Assembly: GCA_030529125.1 (NCBI GenBank) | Contig: JAUMXP010000012.1 | Coordinates: 1 to 17,292 of the forward strand | DNA from: Eubacteriales bacterium | Lineage (GTDB): Bacteria; Bacillota; Clostridia; Oscillospirales; Acutalibacteraceae | Length of the DNA: 17,292 bases | Direction: 5' to 3' | In this document: positions 13,072 to 17,292 of the stretch, in pieces | Numbering within the stretch: position 1 is the first letter of the stretch | Layout of the letters: the number at the start of each line of letters is the position of its first letter | Made by a program: the position numbers and the translations under genes | Notes under the pieces: model-generated | What the model saw: the letters and a program-made list of their open reading frames with translations, nothing else | What the model was told of the DNA's origin: nothing | The model's database searches: none

Positions 13072-14280
13072 TTATTTGTCGCCAATAGCTGCGATACCTG
13101 GGAGAACTTTACCCTCGAGGTATTCAAGTGATGCGCCACCACCAGTAGAGATGTGGCTCATCTTGTCAGCAAAGCCGAGGTTGATAACAGCAGCAGCTGA
13201 GTCACCGCCACCGATGATTGTTGTAGCGTCTGTTTCAGCGAGAGCTTTAGCAACAGAGATAGTACCGTTAGCAAAGCAAGCATTCTCAGAAACACCCATA
13301 GGACCGTTCCATACAACAGTCTTAGCGTTCTTTACAGCGTTTGCATAAAGCTCAGCTGTCTTAGGACCGATGTCAAGACCCATGATGTCAGCTGGAATTT
13401 CGCCTGTAGCGAAAACTTCTGTCTCAACAGGAGCGTCGATTGGATCTGGGAAGTCCTTTGTGCATACAGCGTCTACAGGGAGTAACAGCTCTTTGCCTAA
13501 GCTCTTTGCTTTCTCAATCATTTCTAAGCAGTAGTCGAGCTTAGTATCATCAACGAGTGATGTACCAACTTCCTTGCCTAATGCTTTAGCGAATGTGTAT
13601 GACATACCACCACCGATGATGAGTGTATCGCACTTATCAAGGAGGTTAGAGATAACGTTTAGTTTGTCAGCAACCTTAGCACCACCGAGGATAGCTACGA
13701 ATGGTCTTACTGGAGCTTCTACAGCGTTGCCGAGGTAGTCGATTTCCTTCTGCATGAGGTAACCAACAGCTGTCTCTTTAATGTGTTCTGTAACACCAAC
13801 AGTTGAGCAGTGTGCTCTATGTGAAGAACCGAAAGCGTCCATTACAAAGCAGTCAGCAAGTGATGCAAGCTCACTCTTGAATGGCTCAAGGTTCTTAGTC
13901 TCTTCTTTTCTGAAACGTGTGTTCTGAAGGAGAACTACGTCGCCGTCTTTCATCTCGGCAACAGCCTTCTTAGCGTTCTCGCCAACAACCTCGTCGTCAT
14001 TAGCAAAAACAACCTCTTTGCCTAAAAGCTCAGAGAGTCTTACAGCAACAGGAGCTAAAGAGAACTTCTCTTCAGGGCCGTTCTTTGGCTTGCCTAAGTG
14101 TGAGCAAAGGATAAGCTTACCGCCATCTGCTAAAATCTTCTTGATTGTGTCAAGAGCAGCAGTGATTCTGTTATCGTTTGTGATAACACCGTCTTTGAGC
14201 GGTACGTTGAAGTCGCAACGGCAGAGAACTCTCTTGCCGCTAAAGTTGATGTCGTCAACTGTGTACTTGTTGAGTTTCAT
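13072..14280 (-). CDS. pgk: Phosphoglycerate kinase
   Basis: Transfers phosphate from 1,3-bisphosphoglycerate to ADP, making ATP and 3-phosphoglycerate. 402 residues, with the standard two-domain layout. The N-terminal substrate domain has KRVLCRCDFNVPLKDG (D23, N25), LCSHLGKPK, LLQNTRFRKEE and DAFGSSHRAHCSTVG. The hinge and C-terminal nucleotide domain have AILGGAKVADKLNVI, IIGGGMSYTFAKA, VWNGPMGVSE and IIGGGDSAAAV, ending STGGGASLEYLEGKVLPGI. ATG 14280 follows GAAAGGAAG at about 9 nt. It is the first gene of the pgk-tpiA-gpmI cluster; gap, which often precedes it in Bacillota, is not here. Codon use is strongly biased, as expected for high expression. Confidence 0.98.
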   Translation of the reverse strand: MKLNKYTVDDINFSGKRVLCRCDFNVPLKDGVITNDNRITAALDTIKKILADGGKLILCSHLGKPKNGPEEKFSLAPVAVRLSELLGKEVVFANDDEVVGENAKKAVAEMKDGDVVLLQNTRFRKEETKNLEPFKSELASLADCFVMDAFGSSHRAHCSTVGVTEHIKETAVGYLMQKEIDYLGNAVEAPVRPFVAILGGAKVADKLNVISNLLDKCDTLIIGGGMSYTFAKALGKEVGTSLVDDTKLDYCLEMIEKAKSLGKELLLPVDAVCTKDFPDPIDAPVETEVFATGEIPADIMGLDIGPKTAELYANAVKNAKTVVWNGPMGVSENACFANGTISVAKALAETDATTIIGGGDSAAAVINLGFADKMSHISTGGGASLEYLEGKVLPGIAAIGDK

Positions 14281-14347
14281 AGTAGTATACTTCCTTTCAG
14301 AATATATTGAAAATTTGTGTAAAATAATGCCAAATTTCTACATGTTA

Positions 14348-14377
14348 ATTATATAACAAATTAAAGGCTGTTTTCAA
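14348..14377 (-). promoter_or_regulatory. Probable promoter of the pgk-tpiA-gpmI operon
   Basis: On the minus strand TTGAAA (complement of 14372-14377), 18-bp spacer, TATAAT (complement of 14348-14353), giving a leader of about 60 nt. An alternative -35 TTGACT a few bases upstream would be too far. No separate terminator for trmL was seen in 14381-14465, so readthrough from trmL is also possible. Confidence 0.65.
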
Positions 14378-14465
14378 TAGTCAAAAACACTAATATTTTG
14401 CCCATAATTTCATACAAATATATCACATTAAATGCTATATTTAAGACACTCGATTTTTATAGGTT

Positions 14466-14963
14466 TTACCATGTGTGATTATGCAGTTGTCCTTTGTCTA
14501 AAAGCGACGGATAATCCCACTGTCTGAGCACCTCGTATGTAGCTATAGCAACCGCATTTGATAGGTTTAAAGAACGTGCCTCTTCTATCATAGGAATACG
14601 CACACAGCTGTCACGGTTATTTAGCAAAAGCTCCTCGTCTAATCCTTTAGTTTCTTTACCAAATACGAGATAAGCACCATCAGGATAGCTTACATCAGAA
14701 TGACGGTGCAAGGCTTTAGTAGTAAAAAAGAAAAAGTTAGCACCTTTATTTTTCTCAAAAAATTCTGACTGACTTTCGTAGTATGTGATGTCCAGATACT
14801 GCCAGTAGTCAAGTCCTGCGCGCTTTAAGTGTTTATCGTTTATTTCAAAGCCGAACGGTTTTACAAGATGCAGTCTTGCGCCAGTTGCAGCACAGGTTCG
14901 CGAAATATTACCTGTGTTTTGTGGAATTTCCGGCTCTATGAGTACAATGTTTAATTCTGCCAA
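14466..14963 (-). CDS. trmL: tRNA (cytidine(34)-2'-O)-methyltransferase, SPOUT family
   Basis: Methylates the 2'-OH of wobble nucleotide 34 in certain leucine tRNAs using S-adenosylmethionine. 165 residues, close to the usual 150-165. LIEPEIPQNTGNISRTCAATG (RNA and SAM contact loop), LHLVKPFGF, YLVFGKETKGLDEELL and the knot-forming RIPMIEEARSLNLSNAVAIATYEVLRQ are the signature blocks of TrmL/YibK. The start is TTG at 14961-14963, 7 nt after GAGGTG; no ATG fits between that ribosome site and the conserved ELNIVLIEP. Divergent from the small gene at 15037. Upstream of pgk on the same strand with a 185-nt gap. Confidence 0.95.
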   Translation of the reverse strand: MAELNIVLIEPEIPQNTGNISRTCAATGARLHLVKPFGFEINDKHLKRAGLDYWQYLDITYYESQSEFFEKNKGANFFFFTTKALHRHSDVSYPDGAYLVFGKETKGLDEELLLNNRDSCVRIPMIEEARSLNLSNAVAIATYEVLRQWDYPSLLDKGQLHNHTW

Positions 14964-15036
14964 AAGTTATCACCTCTATTTTATTTTAATTTGGACATAC
15001 TGTTATTGCAAGTCTTTTTTATAAGGAGGTACAATT

Positions 15037-15222
15037 ATGGCTAAAAGTAATGTTATGGGCGTTGTAAAAGGCGTGGCTTTTGGTATGGCTACAGGTGTTG
15101 TAGCAGGTTATGTAGGCAAAAAAATGAAAGACCAGGGTAAGCGCACAATGCGTAAAAAAGCAAGCAAAGCGCTTGATACTATGGAAAATATCGCAAGTAC
15201 AGCGAAGTATATTTTCAGATAA
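15037..15222 (+). CDS. Small YtxH-like membrane-associated protein
   Basis: A 61-residue basic protein. A Gly/Ala/Val-rich hydrophobic stretch (VMGVVKGVAFGMATGVVAGYVG, about residues 6-27) is followed by a positively charged amphipathic tail (KKMKDQGKRTMRKKASKALD). This layout resembles YtxH-type small proteins, with one short membrane helix and a cytoplasmic helix, though the similarity is compositional. A very strong ribosome site (AAGGAGGT, 6 nt before ATG) argues for real translation. Own terminator; no clear promoter found in the 73-nt gap to trmL. Confidence 0.75.
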   Translation: MAKSNVMGVVKGVAFGMATGVVAGYVGKKMKDQGKRTMRKKASKALDTMENIASTAKYIFR

Positions 15223-15226
15223 GAAG

Positions 15227-15258
15227 ACAGCACCGTGAACTCACGGTGCTGTTTTTTT
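15227..15258. terminator. Bidirectional terminator between the small YtxH-like gene and luxS
   Basis: ACAGCACCGTGA (15227-15238) and TCACGGTGCTGT (15241-15252) are perfect complements, followed by a T run to 15258. On the minus strand it follows the luxS stop with TCTTCTT, a weaker tract. Confidence 0.9.
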
Positions 15259-15259
15259 A

Positions 15260-15721
15260 TCAGTTATTATCGTAATTTAGTTTTTCTACTGTCCAGTCTT
15301 TGATAACATCGTAGTATCTGCACAGTTCTTCGTGCGCTTTCTCAACATTATGAGCTAGGTAGTTACCACACTCGATTTTTGAGTTGCCAGGTATTTCACC
15401 CTCATGATCACGACACTTGATTACAATATCCTTAATAAGCTCAAGTGCCGTTTCGTGTGAAAGATTACGAGTTAAAAAGTAAAAGCCTGTCATACAGCCC
15501 ATCGGACCAAAGTAGATAACGTTGTCAGAATACTCGCTATTTCGAGCGTATGTTGCAAAAAGATGTTCAATAGTGTGCATCGCGTATGGCTCTAAAAATG
15601 GTGGGGTATTAGGCTTTATAAAGCGCAGATCATAGGTGATAATATCATCATCAATGCGAGAAATATACACACCCGGATTCAGTTTATCGTGGTCAACAGT
15701 AAAACTTGCGATTTTTTTCAT
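15260..15721 (-). CDS. luxS: S-ribosylhomocysteine lyase (autoinducer-2 production)
   Basis: Cleaves S-ribosylhomocysteine to homocysteine and DPD, the precursor of autoinducer-2, in the activated-methyl cycle. 153 residues, normal for LuxS. FTVDHDKLNPGVYIS starts the fold; MHTIEHLFATYARN holds metal ligands H49 and H53 and catalytic E52; YFGPMGCMTGFY holds catalytic C76; KIECGNYLAHN holds the third metal ligand C118. Start ATG 15721, 6 nt after GAGGTG; the in-frame GTG at 15730 is part of that ribosome site. It begins 12 nt after the muramidase stop, so the two are co-transcribed. The usual cycle partner pfs/mtnN is not in view. Confidence 0.97.
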   Translation of the reverse strand: MKKIASFTVDHDKLNPGVYISRIDDDIITYDLRFIKPNTPPFLEPYAMHTIEHLFATYARNSEYSDNVIYFGPMGCMTGFYFLTRNLSHETALELIKDIVIKCRDHEGEIPGNSKIECGNYLAHNVEKAHEELCRYYDVIKDWTVEKLNYDNN

Positions 15722-15733
15722 ATTACTCACCTC

Positions 15734-16684
15734 TTAATAGTTTTTAAGACAGATATTCAGGTCTACATCACCTGAGATACCCTCGAGCTGACCCTCTTTT
15801 GTGTACTGCCACATTGTGAAATAGTAGTAAATAGATGGCTTGTCTTCGTAGTCAGCAACCCAGAATTCATAGTCTTTCAGACGCTCAAGATCGTACATAT
15901 AGTACATTAGATGTGTGTTTGTGTAAATGATTGGTTTGTAGCCGTTAGCGCTTATTGTTTCGCAAAAAGCGATAGCAGCATCTGTGAGCTTTTCACCTTT
16001 GATATTTTCTGTACGTGCAGTATCGCCCTCTATTAATTCCCAGTCAAATGCGATTGGGTATTTAAACTCCATTCCGCGGATATTGTCCATTACATAGTCA
16101 GCTTCCTCTTTAGCTTCCTGTGCGTTTTTAGCTTGTGAGAAGAAGTATCCACCTACATCAAGCCCTGCGTCAGTAGCGGCTTTGTAGTACTGATGGAAGT
16201 TTGTATCAGTGTACATTTTTCCGCTTTCTGAGTAGTATCTACCGCCTATACGAAGAATTACAAAAGAAATTCCTTGTTCCTTGAGCTTTTCAAAATCGAC
16301 AGTTCCCTGAAACTCAGAAAGGTCAACACCCATGCATGAAGCAGGCTTACCCTCGATAGTGTAGGTCATAAGTCCTTTGTCGTCGAGTACAAAATTATCT
16401 CTTACATATGTGCTTTTAGCCATACCCTCTACAGCATCAAGATAAATCTCTCCAAGAAGCGGATCATTAATAGTGATTATCTCATCGTCTTCAACAGTGA
16501 TTATCTCATCCTCGATAAACTGGGTTTCTGTATTAACCTCGTCATTACCATCTGTGAAAATAATAGTCATTATAATAACAGTTACAATCAGCGCAATACC
16601 TATAGCTATGAGTGCAATGATTAACTTTTTCTTGCTGGTATTATCATCTTTTGCGTGTCTGAGATTAGTCTTAAATAACGCCAT
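15734..16684 (-). CDS. Membrane-anchored GH25 muramidase (lysozyme-like)
   Basis: 316 residues. A cytoplasmic N-terminus with KKK is followed by one transmembrane helix (about 20-43), an acidic linker (EDEIITVEDDEIITIND, 58-74) and a GH25 domain from about 117 to the end. GH25 markers: MGVDLSEFQGTVDFEKLK (D121), SFVILRIGG, AGLDVGGYFFS, PIAFDWE (D214 and E216, catalytic acidic residues), KPIIYTNTHLMY, FWVADY, MWQYTKEG and GDVDLN at the C-terminus. The enzyme would cut the N-acetylmuramic acid to N-acetylglucosamine bond of peptidoglycan outside the membrane while tethered, so growth or remodelling is likelier than lysis of other cells. ATG 16684 follows AAGGAG at about 6 nt. First gene of a two-gene unit with luxS. 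Confidence 0.92.
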   Translation of the reverse strand: MALFKTNLRHAKDDNTSKKKLIIALIAIGIALIVTVIIMTIIFTDGNDEVNTETQFIEDEIITVEDDEIITINDPLLGEIYLDAVEGMAKSTYVRDNFVLDDKGLMTYTIEGKPASCMGVDLSEFQGTVDFEKLKEQGISFVILRIGGRYYSESGKMYTDTNFHQYYKAATDAGLDVGGYFFSQAKNAQEAKEEADYVMDNIRGMEFKYPIAFDWELIEGDTARTENIKGEKLTDAAIAFCETISANGYKPIIYTNTHLMYYMYDLERLKDYEFWVADYEDKPSIYYYFTMWQYTKEGQLEGISGDVDLNICLKNY

Positions 16685-16715
16685 AATGCTCTCCTTTTCA
16701 GCATTTTATGCCCAA

Positions 16716-16744
16716 AGAATACCACAAATTGCGCCTAAAGTAAA
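16716..16744 (-). promoter_or_regulatory. Probable promoter of the GH25-luxS unit
   Basis: On the minus strand TTTACT (complement of 16739-16744), 17-bp spacer, TATTCT (complement of 16716-16721) preceded by TGG. The boxes are weak except for the extended -10. The -35 overlaps one arm of the inverted repeat at 16737-16768. Confidence 0.5.
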
Positions 16745-16768
16745 CAATTTTAACAGTATGTTTACTTT
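16737..16768. promoter_or_regulatory. Perfect 10-bp inverted repeat between divergent promoters (candidate operator)
   Basis: AAAGTAAACA (16737-16746) and TGTTTACTTT (16759-16768), 12 bp apart, centre to centre about 22 bp (two helical turns). It overlaps the -35 of the GH25-luxS promoter and ends 4 bp before the -35 of the divergent promoter. A dimeric regulator bound there could control both units; its identity is unknown. Confidence 0.6.
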
Positions 16769-16772
16769 TGCC

Positions 16773-16801
16773 TTGAAAAAGAAAAAGCGTATATGTATAA
16801 T
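16773..16801 (+). promoter_or_regulatory. Promoter of the 81-residue protein gene
   Basis: TTGAAA (16773-16778), 17-bp spacer, TATAAT (16796-16801). Transcription should start near 16808, which fits the GTG start at 16839 and excludes upstream ATGs. Confidence 0.85.
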
Positions 16802-16838
16802 GTATTATGACGTAGAATTGCAGAAAGGGGGATACGCA

Positions 16839-17084
16839 GTGCAGGTTATAGGTTATAAGAAGAAAACTAAAGTTGAACTTTTAAAAGCTGTTGATGACTG
16901 CGTGTCCATCAGTCAGCTTTTTGCGCTTGTCCAGCATGAAGGACTCGTACTGCAGATGCAGTCGTTACCGGGTGCTTCTAACATTTCGCCAAAGAAGTTA
17001 TCTACAGGAGAAGCGGCTATGAAGTCGCCGATTGAAAACCTGAAAAACAGAGTGAAAACTGCTATTGTGTGTCAGAGAATATAG
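16839..17084 (+). CDS. Small 81-residue protein, function unknown
   Basis: A soluble basic protein starting at GTG 16839, 7 nt after AAAGGGGG. The frame extends far upstream, but that part is antisense to the muramidase gene and lies upstream of the promoter. The sequence (MQVIGYKKKTKVELLKAVDD, then VSISQLFALVQHEGLVLQM, and TGEAAMKSPIENLKNRVKTA) has no membrane segment, cysteine cluster or HTH that I recognise. The short leader, strong ribosome site, consensus promoter and dedicated terminator all support expression. It is divergent from GH25-luxS and shares the candidate operator. Confidence 0.7.
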   Translation: MQVIGYKKKTKVELLKAVDDCVSISQLFALVQHEGLVLQMQSLPGASNISPKKLSTGEAAMKSPIENLKNRVKTAIVCQRI

Positions 17085-17092
17085 TTTACTAT

Positions 17093-17124
17093 AAAGTACA
17101 GGCGACTGTACTTTTATTTTTTTT
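17093..17124 (+). terminator. Intrinsic terminator of the 81-residue protein gene
   Basis: AAAGTACAG (17093-17101) / CTGTACTTT (17106-17114), loop GCGA, followed by a T-rich tract to 17124. Confidence 0.92.
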
Positions 17125-17155
17125 GCGTTTTTTGTGTATTTTTACTATATTTTTC

Positions 17156-17183
17156 TTGAAAATGCCTTCATTAGTGTTATAAT
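17156..17183 (+). promoter_or_regulatory. Promoter of the exported-protein gene at the right edge
   Basis: TTGAAA (17156-17161), 16-bp spacer, TATAAT (17178-17183) preceded by TGT (extended -10). Confidence 0.82.
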
Positions 17184-17220
17184 TGTAGTGTAAAAATATT
17201 AGCAGCATAAGGAGGTTAAT

Positions 17221-17292
17221 ATGAAAAAATTATTATCTATTATTCTTGCTTTAGTGATGGTGTTTACTATGATACCATTTACTGTTATGGCA
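17221..17292 (+). CDS. Exported protein, N-terminal signal peptide only (3' end outside window)
   Basis: ATG 17221 follows AAGGAGG at 6 nt. The 24 visible codons read MKKLLSIILALVMVFTMIPF then TVMA, a classical signal peptide with KK n-region and hydrophobic core; cleavage after VMA is plausible. Clostridial surface and secreted proteins often start this way. The mature protein lies beyond the edge, so no function can be assigned. Confidence 0.85.
   Translation, partial: MKKLLSIILALVMVFTMIPFTVMA

Noticed and set aside
10750..14356. Several plus-strand open frames opposite gpmI, tpiA and pgk
   Set aside because: They are shadows of strongly codon-biased genes, without ribosome sites or recognisable protein features.
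15722..15730. GTG 15730 as the luxS start
   Set aside because: The codon is part of the ribosome site GAGGTGA; ATG 15721 has correct spacing and matches the family N-terminus.
16473..16838. Long plus-strand frame extending the 81-residue protein upstream
   Set aside because: It is antisense to the GH25 muramidase N-terminus, low-complexity Ser/Ile-rich, and precedes the promoter at 16773-16801.
1..17292. CRISPR array, tRNA or rRNA genes
   Set aside because: No regularly spaced repeats, no CCA-ended cloverleaf and no conserved rRNA segments were seen on either strand; a covariance-model search would settle it.

Overview
The window reads as chromosomal DNA of a low-to-mid GC Gram-positive anaerobe of the Bacillota, class Clostridia, probably a gut Oscillospiraceae/Ruminococcus-like bacterium. 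This rests on protein character, consensus sigma-A promoters with 16-18 bp spacers, strong AGGAGG ribosome sites and short intrinsic terminators. It is an inference from gene style, not a database match.

Region 1 (1-1525): the 3' part of lysS (lysyl-tRNA synthetase), cut by the left edge, with a strong terminator. Between stop codon and terminator lie TTTACCC-type repeats that resemble recombinase arm sites.

Region 2 (about 1530-5135): an accessory block with a history of mobile DNA. It holds (a) a self-contained two-gene module, a DUF3990-type ADP-ribosyltransferase-like protein followed by a 35-nt overlapping gene for an HTH protein. Its consensus promoter has one 16-bp palindrome in the spacer and a second copy downstream, the layout of an autoregulated toxin-antitoxin operon. 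(b) A leader RNA with a 20-bp terminator hairpin and mutually exclusive alternative helices ahead of a small membrane protein. (c) A graveyard: a mazF/pemK toxin gene without its N-terminus, a fragment of a tyrosine integrase, and an IS200-type element with an intact TnpA. (d) A small zinc-ribbon protein.

Region 3 (about 5200-10670): four separately promoted plus-strand genes: a membrane-anchored two-part exported protein, a TraB/GumN-family lipoprotein, a highly biased-codon EF-G paralogue with a degenerate G4 motif, and a small membrane protein with an HEYGH zinc motif. A bidirectional terminator closes it.

Region 4 (10677-14963, minus strand): the glycolytic cluster pgk-tpiA-gpmI, converting 1,3-bisphosphoglycerate to 2-phosphoglycerate and interconverting the triose phosphates, with trmL (tRNA wobble methyltransferase) upstream.

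Region 5 (15037-17292): a small YtxH-like protein; a minus-strand pair, a membrane-anchored GH25 muramidase followed by luxS; a divergent 81-aa gene, with a perfect 10-bp inverted repeat between the two divergent promoters; and the first 24 codons of an exported protein running off the right edge. No rRNA, tRNA or CRISPR array was seen.
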